Source: Rhizobium sp. L43
GTDB lineage: Bacteria; Pseudomonadota; Alphaproteobacteria; Rhizobiales; Rhizobiaceae
DNA: 64,000 nucleotides
Assembly: GCF_002531725.1 (NCBI RefSeq)
Contig: NZ_NWSQ01000009.1
Span: 124,001 to 188,000, forward strand
Direction of reading: 5' to 3'
Shown here one piece after another: positions 53,310-62,809 of the stretch. The notes beneath the pieces are model-generated. The model saw only the letters and a list, made by a program, of their open reading frames with translations. It did no database searches and had not been told where the DNA came from. The position numbers and the translations under genes are program-made. Each line of letters opens with the position of its first letter. Position 1 is the first letter of the stretch.

Positions 53310-54221
53310 ATGTCGGTTTCAATGACAGGTTCCGGAGAGATTGCCACTCCGGTCGAATCCTCCAAATCGGCTATGACATGGGGGCCTATCTTCGGCGGTG
53401 CCGCCGCCGCCATCGGCGTGACCCTCATCCTTTTGCTTCTCGGATCTGGGCTCGGGCTGACAATGGTGTCGCCATGGTCGGGGCAAAGCAGTTCGCTGGG
53501 GACACTCGGCGTGACGGCAGCGATCTGGCTGGTCTTGGTGCAATGGCTGTCTTCGGCGCTCGGAGGCTATATTACCGGCCGGCTGCGCACGAAATGGGCA
53601 GCCGTCCACACCGATGAAGTTTTCTTCCGCGACACCGCGCATGGTTTCCTAAGCTGGGCTCTGGCGACAGTCTTCGTCGCCGGGTTTCTTGCCTCGTCGC
53701 TGACGTCGCTGGCCGGCGCGGGCGCGCAAGCCGTGGGTTCGGCGGCACAGGCGGTGGGATCAACGGCCGGTACGGCAGCGGCATCGTCGGCAACTTCGCC
53801 GCTGGACCTCTCCACGTCCTATTTTACCGACGCATTGCTGCGCCCTGACCAGGCGCGTGCGGCGGCGACATCCAATGATGCCGCGGCAACAGCCGAGGTA
53901 TCGCGCATCCTTCTCAACGGCGCGGCCGAAGGACAGATTCCTGATGATGACAAGGCCTATCTTGCCAGCATCGTCTCTGCTCGGACCGGCCTTTCCGAAG
54001 CCGATGCACGCACCCGCGTCGATACGGTGCTGAAGCGTATCGACGACGCCAAGGTCGCTGCCCAGAAAGCGGCAGACGAGGCCCGCAAGGCGGCCTCCAC
54101 CACGGCCTTGCTCGGTTCGTTGTCGCTGCTAATTGGGGCTTTCATCGCCTCTGCCGCTGCAGCGCTTGGCGGATCGCAACGCGACGAAGAGGAAGACCTC
54201 CTCGTTCGGCCCCGGGTCTGA
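53310..54221 (+). CDS. stress-associated polytopic membrane protein of unknown function
   Basis: A 303-residue protein: helix 1 at about 27-52 (GPIFGGAAAAIGVTLILLLLGSGLGL), helix 2 at about 67-92, helix 3 at about 115-135, a soluble Ala-rich segment with RDDAKVAAQKAADEARKAAS-type helix (about 160-265), and a C-terminal helix (LLGSLSLLIGAFIASAAAALGG), ending in an acidic tail. I know similar conserved hypothetical proteins in rhizobia but no function. It follows the 25-residue gene and shares its candidate EcfG promoter. Confidence 0.8.
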   Translation: MSVSMTGSGEIATPVESSKSAMTWGPIFGGAAAAIGVTLILLLLGSGLGLTMVSPWSGQSSSLGTLGVTAAIWLVLVQWLSSALGGYITGRLRTKWAAVHTDEVFFRDTAHGFLSWALATVFVAGFLASSLTSLAGAGAQAVGSAAQAVGSTAGTAAASSATSPLDLSTSYFTDALLRPDQARAAATSNDAAATAEVSRILLNGAAEGQIPDDDKAYLASIVSARTGLSEADARTRVDTVLKRIDDAKVAAQKAADEARKAASTTALLGSLSLLIGAFIASAAAALGGSQRDEEEDLLVRPRV

Positions 54222-54344
54222 GAAACTACGGAAACCCGGGGCGCGGGGTCGAAAGTCCCGCGCCCCTCTATATAAGCCTCAGCGTCCTTTGCGCATTTGA
54301 AAAGACGCGCTGTGCTGTCAGTGGCGGTTTATTTCGCATTGAAC

Positions 54345-54369
54345 GGAACATGTGGCCAGTTTTGAGCTT
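54345..54369 (+). promoter_or_regulatory. candidate EcfG/RpoE2-type promoter of katE
   Basis: GGAAC (54345-54349), 18 bases, TT (54368-54369), 33 bases before the katE start. The -10 part is less good than in the copy at 53153. Confidence 0.45.
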
Positions 54370-54401
54370 CGGTTAAGTCAAACCCTTTCCGGAGAAAATA
54401 G

Positions 54402-56519
54402 ATGGCCAAGAAGACGTCCAAGACCTCGCCCGCGGACAACGCAACGATCCATGATCAAAAACTGCAGCGGGGTGCAGGTGGCGAGCTTCATCAGTTCGCC
54501 GAAGACGGCATGCCGGTGCTGACCACAGCGCAAGGCGGCCCGGTCTCCGACGATCAGAATACACTTCGTCTCGGCGCCCGCGGCCCCGCCCTCATCGACG
54601 ACTTCCATTTCCGCGAGAAGATCTTTCATTTCGACCACGAACGCATCCCCGAGCGTGTCGTGCATGCACGCGGGTACGGCGCTCACGGCTACTTCGAAAC
54701 CTACGAATCCCTGGCCGCCTATACCCGGGCCGATCTTTTCCAGCGGCCCGGCGAAAAAACACAGGCTTTCGTCCGGTTTTCGACCGTCGCCGGCAGCAAG
54801 GGTTCCTTCGATCTGGCGCGCGACGTGCGCGGCTTCGCGGTGAAGATCTACACCCAGCAGGGAAATTGGGATCTGGTCGGCAATAATATCCCCGTTTTCT
54901 TCATTCAGGATGCGATCAAATTTCCCGATGTCATCCATTCGGTAAAGCCGGAACCTGACAAGGAATTTCCGCAGGCGCAGTCGGCGCATGACAATTTCTG
55001 GGACTTCATCACCCTCACGCCCGAAAGCATGCACATGATCATGTGGGTGATGTCGGACCGAGCGATTCCGCGCTCGTTCCGGTTCATGGAGGGTTTCGGC
55101 GTTCACACCTTCCGCTTCGTCAATGCAGCGGATGAATCGACCTTCGTCAAATTCCACTGGAAACCGAAACTCGGCCTGCAGTCGGTCGCCTGGAACGAAG
55201 CAGTCAAGATCAATGGTGCGGATCCGGATTTCCATCGCCGCGACCTCTGGCAGTCAATCCAGTCTGGAAACTTCCCGGAATGGGAACTTTGCGTGCAGCT
55301 TTTCGACCAGGACTTTGCCGACACGTTCGATTTCGACATTCTCGATCCGACGAAGATCATTCCGGAGGAGATTCTTCCGGTCAAACCGATCGGCCGTCTC
55401 GTGCTCGACCGTATGCCCGAGAACTTTTTCGCAGAGACCGAACAGGTCGCCTTCATGACGCAGAACGTCCCCCCCGGCATCGACTTCAGCAACGATCCGC
55501 TGCTGCAGGGACGGAACTTCTCCTATCTCGACACGCAGCTGAAACGTCTGGGCGGTCCGAATTTCACGCATCTGCCGATCAACGCCCCGAAGTGTCCCTT
55601 CCACAATTTCCAGCAGGATGGGCATATGGCGATGCGCAATCCCGTCGGGCGCGTCAATTATCAACCGAACTCTTGGAATCAGGGGCCACGGGAATCGCCA
55701 GTTCAGGGTTATCGCCACTTCCCGGCCGAGGAGCAGGGTCCTAAGGTTCGGCTACGCCCGGAAAGCTTTGCCGATCATTACAGCCAGGCCCGACAATTCT
55801 ACATCAGCCAGACTCCACCGGAGCAACGCCATATCGCCGCAGCGCTGACCTTCGAACTGAGCAAGGTCGAGACACCGGTCATTCGCGAGCGGATGGTTTC
55901 GCATCTGATGAACATCGATGAGACGCTGGCCAGCAAGGTCGGCCACGCACTCGGCTTTAAATCGATGCCGAAGCCTGCCGATGCCGCCATGCCGACGCGG
56001 CAGGATCTCGAGCCGTCGCCGGCGCTCAGCATCATCGAGCGCGGTCCGAAACGGTTCGAAGGACGCAAGCTCGGCATTCTTGTCAGCGACGGCACCGATG
56101 CCGCTGTCTTCAAGGCGCTGCTTGCCGAGATCACCGAGCAGAAGGCAACATTCGAAGTCATCGCGCCAAAGATCGGCGGGGTGACGCTCTCGGACGGCAA
56201 TTGGATCGAGGCACATCAGATGATCGAAGGCGGGCCTTCGGTGCTTTACGACGCCGTCGCTCTCCTCCCCTCGGCCGAGGGAACCGGCGATCTCTTGAAG
56301 GAGGCGACGGCCCGCGATTTCGTGGCGGATGCGTTCGTCCACTGCAAGTTCATCGGTTATGTGGAAACAGCGCTGCCGCTCATGCAAAAGGCTGGCATTG
56401 CCGATTCCCTGGATGAGGGCGTGATTGCGCTCGGAGCGGCGAAGGATGTCAGCGCCTTTATCAAGGCGCTTGGCAAACTGCGGGTCTGGGGTCGGGAACC
56501 ATCGGTTAAATTGAATTGA
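54402..56519 (+). CDS. katE: large-subunit monofunctional catalase (KatE/HPII type)
   Basis: Heme catalase removing hydrogen peroxide. At 705 residues it is a clade II large catalase. Seen: active-site His88 in [14 protein letters not shown], the Asn region [37 protein letters not shown], and the proximal Tyr region [19 protein letters not shown]. The C-terminal domain (about 560-705, [21 protein letters not shown]) is the flavodoxin/DJ-1-like domain of HPII enzymes. A GGAGAAAATAG site precedes the ATG. Stress-sigma control is suggested by a motif upstream. Confidence 0.95.
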   Translation: MAKKTSKTSPADNATIHDQKLQRGAGGELHQFAEDGMPVLTTAQGGPVSDDQNTLRLGARGPALIDDFHFREKIFHFDHERIPERVVHARGYGAHGYFETYESLAAYTRADLFQRPGEKTQAFVRFSTVAGSKGSFDLARDVRGFAVKIYTQQGNWDLVGNNIPVFFIQDAIKFPDVIHSVKPEPDKEFPQAQSAHDNFWDFITLTPESMHMIMWVMSDRAIPRSFRFMEGFGVHTFRFVNAADESTFVKFHWKPKLGLQSVAWNEAVKINGADPDFHRRDLWQSIQSGNFPEWELCVQLFDQDFADTFDFDILDPTKIIPEEILPVKPIGRLVLDRMPENFFAETEQVAFMTQNVPPGIDFSNDPLLQGRNFSYLDTQLKRLGGPNFTHLPINAPKCPFHNFQQDGHMAMRNPVGRVNYQPNSWNQGPRESPVQGYRHFPAEEQGPKVRLRPESFADHYSQARQFYISQTPPEQRHIAAALTFELSKVETPVIRERMVSHLMNIDETLASKVGHALGFKSMPKPADAAMPTRQDLEPSPALSIIERGPKRFEGRKLGILVSDGTDAAVFKALLAEITEQKATFEVIAPKIGGVTLSDGNWIEAHQMIEGGPSVLYDAVALLPSAEGTGDLLKEATARDFVADAFVHCKFIGYVETALPLMQKAGIADSLDEGVIALGAAKDVSAFIKALGKLRVWGREPSVKLN

Positions 56520-56535
56520 CCGTCGTCGTCAGAAT

Positions 56536-56559
56536 AAAACCCGCGGAAACGCGGGTTTT
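56536..56559 (+). terminator. Rho-independent terminator of katE
   Basis: A perfect 10-bp stem AAAACCCGCG/CGCGGGTTTT with a GAAA tetraloop, 16 bases after the katE stop. Confidence 0.88.
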
Positions 56560-56650
56560 ATGTTCGCTACGGCGCTTATTTATTGAGCCCAGGTGATGGA
56601 AGCAGCTCCGATCTGCTCTATCTTCCCTTTGGCGCGCTGTGGAGAGCCAT

Positions 56651-57010
56651 ATGCACCGGCGCTTTCGACAGATCTCTGACTTGGCCGTTTCATGGGCAGG
56701 GCATCGTGTGGTCCCTGTCACGCTGATCGCGTTCATAGCCCTGTGGGCGGCAGTGGGGCTCAGCTTTTCTTTCCCACGGCAGTGGTTTTTGCTGACCAAC
56801 ATGCTCGGGACACTCATTGTATTTTTTATTTTGCTGCTGGTGCAGCACTCCCAAAATCGGGACATGATGGCACTCCATGCCAAGCTTGATGAGCTGATCC
56901 GCTCAAGCAAGGCAGGAAACCACTGGATTGCGGCTGAGAAGAAGGACGCCGACGCCATCGAGGGAATGCGCCAGCAACACCACGGCCAGATCTCAGAGAC
57001 CGTGAGTTAG
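56651..57010 (+). CDS. low-affinity iron permease (Fet4) family protein, copy A
   Basis: A 119-residue protein (MHRRFRQISDLAVSWAGHRV...). The ATG preceded by GGAGAG is preferred to a GTG four codons upstream. Two membrane helices at about 20-40 and 47-70 are followed by the family pattern VQHSQNRDMMALHAKLDELIRSSKAGNHWI. This is the Fet4/DUF-type small bacterial relative; metal transport is not shown. Its stop overlaps the stop of the convergent copy B by four bases. Confidence 0.82.
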   Translation: MHRRFRQISDLAVSWAGHRVVPVTLIAFIALWAAVGLSFSFPRQWFLLTNMLGTLIVFFILLLVQHSQNRDMMALHAKLDELIRSSKAGNHWIAAEKKDADAIEGMRQQHHGQISETVS

Positions 57011-57414
57011 GTGGACGCTGCCTCCGCCGCAGATTTCTCATCCGCTTTTTCCTCGACGCATTCGGCCTTTTCGGCAAGGGTCTTGCTCATTTCCCTGAGT
57101 TCGCCCTCCTCCAGCTTTTCGATACCGACAAATTTGTTGGCGGCCTGGCTCGTCAGGATGAGTTCGTCAAGCTTGGCCTGCAGAGCCTTTCCGTCACGGT
57201 TCTGGCTGTTCTGCAACACAAACACCATCAGGAAGGTAATGATGGTCGTGGTGGTATTGATCACAAGCTGCCAGGTTTCAGAATAGCCGAAAAACGGGCC
57301 GGACACCGCCCAGACAAGCACGAGCGCCAGAGCCGCGACAAAGGTGAACGGCTTTCCCGAGAGGTCGGCGACCGTAGTTGCAAAGTGCGAGAAGAAGTTG
57401 GGTTTGTTCGACAT
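57007..57414 (-). CDS. low-affinity iron permease (Fet4) family protein, copy B
   Basis: A 135-residue paralogue of copy A, start MSNKPNFFSHFATTVADLSG. Helices at about 20-40 and 45-68, then VLQNSQNRDGKALQAKLDELILTSQAANKFVGIEKLEEGELREMSKTL, with an acidic Ala/Glu tail. The match SQNRDxxALxAKLDELI is shared with copy A. The two genes converge and their stop codons overlap, which is an odd arrangement for paralogues. Membrane location is clear, iron specificity is inference. Confidence 0.82.
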   Translation of the reverse strand: MSNKPNFFSHFATTVADLSGKPFTFVAALALVLVWAVSGPFFGYSETWQLVINTTTTIITFLMVFVLQNSQNRDGKALQAKLDELILTSQAANKFVGIEKLEEGELREMSKTLAEKAECVEEKADEKSAAEAAST

Positions 57415-57635
57415 CTGAAAAGCCTCGTTCGATCGCAGCATCAGTGCTGTCAATCGACAACATCAACTCCATATCCAGGCCGAAGTTCCTCGCGCCGCGG
57501 AGGTCCATCCCAGAAGTCGGACGCCCATCCGTTTGCACCATCGAAAAACATTGTGCACCGCAGCAACCTTTTCGTAGACTGACGCGTTTAGTTCAGCATC
57601 ACCGCCATCCCGGCTGCTGATTGGCGGAGACTTTC

Positions 57636-58727
57636 ATGAGATCTATGTCAGACACTCTCGCACGCCTTGCTGCGCTGCGAGGAACGCTTCGCCCCCAACC
57701 CACGCAGGACAACCCCGATCTCGTCGCCTTGGACGCGTTCGGCTCAAATCCGGGGAACTTGGAAGGTTATACTTATCTGCCGTCAAAGCGCGGGAGAAAC
57801 ATGGCCCTGGTCGTCGTCCTGCACGGTTGCACCCAGACTGCCGCCGGCTATGATATCGGGTCGGGGTGGTCTGAATTGGCGGAGGATTATGGTTTTGCGC
57901 TGCTGTTTGCCGAGCAGCGGAGGGCAAACAATCCGAACCTCTGCTTCAACTGGTTCAACCCGGAGGACATCCGCCGGGATCACGGCGAGGTCTTTTCCAT
58001 TCGCCAAATGATCACAAAGGTCGTTGCGGAACACGGCATCGACGGCAGGCGCGTGTTCGTGACCGGGCTTTCGGCCGGCGGCGCCATGGCCGCCGCCATG
58101 CTTGCCACCTATCCCGAGGTTTTTGCCGGCGGCGCGATTATCGCAGGCCTGCCATATGCAAGTGCCGCGACCATTCCCGAAGCATTCGACCGAATGCGCG
58201 GCCACGGCGGCCCGACCGGCCAAGAGCTGGAACTGCGGGTGAGAAACGCGTCAGCGCATAAAGGCCCATGGCCGACATTGTCGCTCTGGCAGGGAACCGC
58301 AGACAGAACCGTCGCGCCAGCCAATGCGAATGCGATCGTCGAGCAATGGAGACATATCCACGGCGTCGACGTATTGCCGGCGCGCGTCGAAAATATCGGA
58401 GGACATCAGCGAAAGATCTGGACCGATGCGCAGGGTGTCGAGGCGATCGAACTCTATACGATTGCCGGGATGGGTCACGGCACGCCGCTCGATGTCGGCA
58501 CCGGCTACGGGGCAAACGGCCCCTTCATGCTGGACGTCGGCATTTCCTCGACCGTCGAAACTGCCAGGTCCTGGGGTCTGGTTCCCTCGTTTGAAAAGCG
58601 GCGCACCGTAAAACCCTCTGCTGCGCAAACGGAAAACGCCGCTGGAGCGTTCGCTGGGGGTAGCGACAGCGGCGGCATTCAGAAGGTCATCGAAGACGCT
58701 CTCCGGTCCGCCGGGCTGCTGCGGTAA
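57636..58727 (+). CDS. PHB-depolymerase family esterase
   Basis: An alpha/beta hydrolase of 363 residues. The ATG with GGAG six bases upstream is used rather than the TTG at 57621. Seen: VVVLHGCTQTAAGYDIGSGWSELAEDYGFALLFAEQ (oxyanion region), the nucleophile elbow VTGLSAGGAMAAAML with Ser near 150, GTADRTVAP with the catalytic Asp, and GMGHGTPLD with His. The family includes PHB depolymerases and LpqC-type esterases; no signal peptide is seen, so an intracellular esterase is likely. Substrate unknown. Confidence 0.85.
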   Translation: MRSMSDTLARLAALRGTLRPQPTQDNPDLVALDAFGSNPGNLEGYTYLPSKRGRNMALVVVLHGCTQTAAGYDIGSGWSELAEDYGFALLFAEQRRANNPNLCFNWFNPEDIRRDHGEVFSIRQMITKVVAEHGIDGRRVFVTGLSAGGAMAAAMLATYPEVFAGGAIIAGLPYASAATIPEAFDRMRGHGGPTGQELELRVRNASAHKGPWPTLSLWQGTADRTVAPANANAIVEQWRHIHGVDVLPARVENIGGHQRKIWTDAQGVEAIELYTIAGMGHGTPLDVGTGYGANGPFMLDVGISSTVETARSWGLVPSFEKRRTVKPSAAQTENAAGAFAGGSDSGGIQKVIEDALRSAGLLR

Positions 58728-58820
58728 TATTCGCGACAGGCTGGCCTGCACGCCTTCGACAGCGGGCCACCCGACGGGAAACGTCACATTGCGAACAGCT
58801 TTGATCCAGCGAGATTGCCG

Positions 58821-59120
58821 CTATCGCTTTTGAGACTTGGGCAGCGGCCCGTTTTGGTGGCTGAGGACGAGTTCGATCTGGACATCCTGCTGAAACTGCA
58901 GCACCCGCTGACCGACGTCACTCTCCGGCATGCCGGCCGCCAGAAGCTGATCGGCGACCCTGCGGCATTCAGCTCGCCAGAATTCGATCGCCTCCGCGCC
59001 ATGCCGCCGGCCGAGTTCACGAGCGCAGCGCTCGATATTGGCCGTTCCGGTCCCAGAGGGAAAAGCAATAACCCTGCCTTCACGAGAGGCGGCGGGGCGG
59101 CAGGTCATTTCAGTAGCCAT
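58821..59120 (-). CDS. DUF6074-like small soluble protein
   Basis: A 99-residue protein: RVIAFPSGTGTANIERCARELGRRHGAEAIEFWRAECRRVADQLLAAG followed by DVGQRVLQFQQDVQIELVLSHQ. The pattern VIAFPxxxxxxxIxRcAxxLxxrhGxeAxxfWrxeCrrla is one I associate with rhizobial proteins of DUF6074; no function is known. AAGGAACC precedes the ATG. It converges with the esterase gene. Confidence 0.7.
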   Translation of the reverse strand: MATEMTCRPAASREGRVIAFPSGTGTANIERCARELGRRHGAEAIEFWRAECRRVADQLLAAGMPESDVGQRVLQFQQDVQIELVLSHQNGPLPKSQKR

Positions 59121-59320
59121 CGAACACAGGTTCCTTTGATCCTGTTCGTTGTCTACGGGACTATGGTTAATGCTTTCTATCGTTCGTATCCGTTCCTTTC
59201 GAGGAGGCAGAATTTACAGTCCACCGCCGTCACACCGCCTCGCCTTCGACCTTGACGCCGGCATGCCGATGCGTCGACAGTCCGCATCACGACCGACACT
59301 CGAGGCAACTGAGACCATCA

Positions 59321-60586
59321 ATGACGATATCAGCTCCCCGCGACTTCCTGAAAAGCCTGTTCGACGCGGCGGTTCGCGCCGCCGATCCGCTGACCGGCAT
59401 CAAGGCGCATCTGCCTGACAGGCCGAAGGGAAGAACCGTGGTGATCGGCGCCGGCAAGGGTGCGGCGCAGATGGCGCGGGCGCTCGAAAGCGTCTGGGAC
59501 GGAGCGCTCGAAGGCCTGGTGGTCACCCGCTACGGCTATGGCTGCGAAACGCGCGATATCGAGATCATCGAGGCCGCCCATCCGGTACCCGATGCCGCCG
59601 GGCTTGCCGCGGCAAAGCGGCTGATGGCGACGGTGAACGGGCTGAGCGAGGACGATCTGGTGATCGCGCTGATCTGCGGCGGCGGCTCGGCGCTGCTGCC
59701 CGCCCCGCCCCCGGGGCTCCGCCTCGAAGACGAGATCGCGCTCAACGAAATGCTGCTTGCCTCGGGCGCGCCGATCTCGGCGATGAATGTCGTGCGCAAA
59801 CATCTCTCCACCATCAAGGGCGGCAGACTTGCGGCAGCGACCAGAGCGAGGGTCGTCAGCCTGATCGTCTCCGATATTCCCGGCGACAACCCGGCCCATG
59901 TCGCCTCCGGGCCGACGGTGCCGGATGGCTCGACGCGGCACGATGCGCTCGAGATCGTCAGGCAATACGGATTGCAGCTGCCGCAGGCAGCACTCGACCA
60001 TCTAAACTCGCCGAGGGCCGATGCGCCGCGGCCGGGCGACCCGGTCTTTTCGAGGCATGAGCACCACATCATCGCCTCCGCCGGCGTCTCGCTGGAGGCC
60101 GCGGCGGCGCTGGCAAGATCGCAGGGGATCGAGCCGGCGATTCTCTCTGATGCAATCGAAGGGGAATCACGTGACGTGGCGCTGGTGCATGCGGCGATTG
60201 CCCGCGAGGTATCGAGCCGGAACAGGCCGTTTTCGAAGCCGGTCGTCATCCTTTCCGGCGGCGAGACCACGGTGACGCTGCGCGCCAAGGGCGGCAAGGG
60301 CGGACGCAACGGCGAATTCGCGCTCGCCATGGCGCTTGATATCGACGGACAGGAGGGCATTGATGTCCTGGCGGCCGACACCGACGGGATCGACGGCTCG
60401 GAGGATAATGCCGGCGCTTTTGCCGATGGCGGCAGTGTAAAACGCCTGCGCGCCGCCGGGCTCGATCCGCGCCGGCTGCTCGACGGCAATAACAGCTATT
60501 CGGGCTTTGCGGCCACCGGCGATCTGTTCGAAACGGGGCCGACCGGAACCAACGTCAATGATTTCAGGGCTATCCTGATCCGTTAG
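59321..60586 (+). CDS. glycerate 2-kinase, MOFRL family (TtuD/GckA)
   Basis: Phosphorylates glycerate in hydroxypyruvate/tartrate catabolism and the serine cycle. The start MTISAPRDFLKSLFDAAVRAADP is chosen because upstream codons are Arg-rich shadow. The 421-residue protein has GRTVVIGAGKGAAQMA, ALICGGGSALLPAPPPGLRLED, NVVRKHLSTIKGGRLA, SDIPGDNPAHVASGPTVPD and the C-terminal GGKGGRNGEFALAMAL ... ADTDGIDGSEDNAGAF MOFRL domain. Such proteins are often annotated hydroxypyruvate reductase as well. Alone on this strand; a convergent epimerase follows. Confidence 0.9.
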   Translation: MTISAPRDFLKSLFDAAVRAADPLTGIKAHLPDRPKGRTVVIGAGKGAAQMARALESVWDGALEGLVVTRYGYGCETRDIEIIEAAHPVPDAAGLAAAKRLMATVNGLSEDDLVIALICGGGSALLPAPPPGLRLEDEIALNEMLLASGAPISAMNVVRKHLSTIKGGRLAAATRARVVSLIVSDIPGDNPAHVASGPTVPDGSTRHDALEIVRQYGLQLPQAALDHLNSPRADAPRPGDPVFSRHEHHIIASAGVSLEAAAALARSQGIEPAILSDAIEGESRDVALVHAAIAREVSSRNRPFSKPVVILSGGETTVTLRAKGGKGGRNGEFALAMALDIDGQEGIDVLAADTDGIDGSEDNAGAFADGGSVKRLRAAGLDPRRLLDGNNSYSGFAATGDLFETGPTGTNVNDFRAILIR

Positions 60587-60605
60587 CGGCCTAGCCGGCA
60601 GCGGA

Positions 60606-61559
60606 TCAGGTCTCGACCCGCCCCTGCCCCACCAGCCAGCCGACCGATTCCTGCACCGCCTGCAGCGACTGATATCTCGGGGCAAACCCAAGCAGCCGCT
60701 TGGCTTTGGCGATCGAGCAATTCGGGCTGCGGGCGATATGCTCCCAGGTCGCCTCCGCATCCTCGGCCGTCTGACCTTCGGCCCAGGTGTCGAACGGCGC
60801 GAAGGAGAGCTTCGGCTCATGCCCGAACCACCGCGAAATGGCTTCGGCATAGCCGCGCAACGTCAGCGCCTGCTCCGAGACCGCGTGGAAACTTTCGCCG
60901 ATCGAGGCATTCCAGTTGGCGATCGCACCCATGAACATCGCCGCCACATCATCGGCATGGACGTGATGAACGGTCTCCAGACCGAAATTGGGCAGCGCCA
61001 GGGTCTCTCCGCGGGCAAGGGTCGAAAAGACCTGCAGGTTGAAATTGCCGGCCGGATTGAGCGGCGCCCAGCCGGGACCGACGATATGGCCGGGATGGAT
61101 GATGGTCGCCGGAAATCCGCGAAGCCTTGCCTGCTGCTGCAGATAGGATTCGATCGCAGCCTTCTGCGTGCCATAGTCACCGAAAGGAGACTTCGGCGCC
61201 TCTTCCAGCGTCGGCACGGCACTGGGGTAGCCATGCGTCCAGATCGTGCCGGTATGCAGGAAATGACCGACATGCCCCGACAGCGCCGTCACCAGCTGTT
61301 CGGCGCTTTGCAATGTGAAGCAGATCATGTCGATGACGATATCGGCTTTCACCTTGCGCACGGCCGGGCCGAACTCACCCGTCCGCTCCATCGCCGCCCG
61401 ATCCATCTGACGCTGATCGACGGAAGCCCAGGCGCGGTTTGCCGTGTAAGGTTTTGCCGTGCCGCGGCTAATCGTGACGACGTCGTGGCCCGCCTCCACC
61501 AGACGGGGAACGAGATAGGTTCCGACATGGCCCGTTGCCCCGATTACCAAAACCCGCAT
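60606..61559 (-). CDS. NAD-dependent epimerase/dehydratase family protein
   Basis: A short-chain extended-type Rossmann protein of 317 residues. The ATG preceded by GGGAGG is preferred to the GTG one codon upstream. MRVLVIGATGHVGTYLVPRLVEAGHDV is the NAD(P) motif; FLHTGTIWTHGY lies where the catalytic Ser would be, and YGTQKAAIE holds the Tyr-xxx-Lys pair. Sugar epimerase, reductase or isoflavone-reductase-like activity are all possible. Not in an obvious operon. Confidence 0.82.
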   Translation of the reverse strand: MRVLVIGATGHVGTYLVPRLVEAGHDVVTISRGTAKPYTANRAWASVDQRQMDRAAMERTGEFGPAVRKVKADIVIDMICFTLQSAEQLVTALSGHVGHFLHTGTIWTHGYPSAVPTLEEAPKSPFGDYGTQKAAIESYLQQQARLRGFPATIIHPGHIVGPGWAPLNPAGNFNLQVFSTLARGETLALPNFGLETVHHVHADDVAAMFMGAIANWNASIGESFHAVSEQALTLRGYAEAISRWFGHEPKLSFAPFDTWAEGQTAEDAEATWEHIARSPNCSIAKAKRLLGFAPRYQSLQAVQESVGWLVGQGRVET

Positions 61560-61655
61560 CACCGTTCCTCCCTTGGTATTTCCGTGTCGAATATGCTGCG
61601 CTCAGGCGATCCTGCAAGCAGAGTTTTCGTGATCCAGGCGGCTCGATCGAGCCTG

Positions 61656-62585
61656 CTATCGATTCTTGAAGACAAGGCAGGTGCCGCCGTGTTTGCGGAT
61701 CTGGCTGCAGAGATCATTGGCTTCCAAGCGTGTCTGCCGGCCGATGCGGGCGGCATAACGCGGGCGAAAACCGAAGCTGCGGTCGCGCTGGCGCAGGATC
61801 AGCGGCTGCTCGGCATTCAGGGGCGCCGGCAGATCCTGCACGGCATCGAGAAACATGCGCCGGGCCACCGCGACATCCGCATTCGCCGCAAGCTGGACGC
61901 CCCAGGGCGCCCATTCGCCCTCCTGACGCCAGGGCGTGTCCTTCAACGTCCGTCTCTCCGCAAGCGCCACGCAGCCATCGAGGAAAGACTTGTCTTTGTC
62001 GAGCGGCGGCGCCGCATCCTCCGGCGGGTTATCCTTCCATTCCTCGACCGTATGCGCAGTGATCGCCGTGACATAGCCGCGCGTCTCGTACGGCAATCTG
62101 CCTGACGTAAGGTAAGAGGTAAGGCCATTTTCGCCGGCATTATAGGCGGCGGCGGCAAGGCCGAGATTGCCGAAGCGGTTGCGCAATTCGTCGAGATACT
62201 GCGCCGATTTCCTTAAGGCTTCCAACACCTGATAGCTGTCTTCGAGGCCGCGCAGTTTCGCCGTTCCGGGCATGAACTGCGCAATCCCCTGCGCTCCTTT
62301 GAAGCTGACGGCATCGGGGCGAAAGGTGCTTTCCCGCCAGATGAGACGGGCGAAATAATCCGGCGGCAATTGATTGGCGCCGGCGAAATGCTCGATCGCG
62401 ACGCAAAGGTCGCGGTTGAAACTGTCTTTCCGGATGCAGAGCGTCTCACCCGATCCCGACGCCGAAGGACCTGAATAGAGACAGGCCGGCTGTTCCGCGC
62501 TTCCTTCCGGCTGAGCCATGACCGCCTCCACGTGGAAAAACAGAAGGCAGAGCGAAAGCATGGCCTTCGCCGGTCTCCTCCCCAT
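61656..62585 (-). CDS. lytic transglycosylase (SLT domain), secreted
   Basis: A murein-cleaving enzyme. Start taken at MGRRPAKAMLSLCLLFFHVEAVMAQ, a signal peptide; the ribosome site is weak and an ATG nine codons upstream (62612) is possible. In the 309-residue chain the SLT domain carries the catalytic glutamate in RLIWRESTFRPDAVS, then GAQGIAQFMPGTA and LGLAAAAYNAGENGL. A C-terminal SPOR/PG-binding-like end (CSQIRKHGGTCLVFKNR) contains two Cys. Divergent from the glutathione transferase gene. Confidence 0.85.
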   Translation of the reverse strand: MGRRPAKAMLSLCLLFFHVEAVMAQPEGSAEQPACLYSGPSASGSGETLCIRKDSFNRDLCVAIEHFAGANQLPPDYFARLIWRESTFRPDAVSFKGAQGIAQFMPGTAKLRGLEDSYQVLEALRKSAQYLDELRNRFGNLGLAAAAYNAGENGLTSYLTSGRLPYETRGYVTAITAHTVEEWKDNPPEDAAPPLDKDKSFLDGCVALAERRTLKDTPWRQEGEWAPWGVQLAANADVAVARRMFLDAVQDLPAPLNAEQPLILRQRDRSFGFRPRYAARIGRQTRLEANDLCSQIRKHGGTCLVFKNR

Positions 62586-62809
62586 GTCGGACTGACGTTT
62601 CCGGCCTCTCATCGGATCTCGGCGGGTTCGAACTCCATCGCGACGCTGAATTCTCAATATCATCGATACGGGTTGGAAGCTTCCCCCATTTCCATCTCCG
62701 CACCAGGTTTCTAATTTCGCCGCCAATTTTGGAACAGATATAGTCGACCTGTCCCGGTCGCAGCGTCATCCTGATCGCCAGGACTATCGCAGCGAACGAG
62801 GACGCGCAG

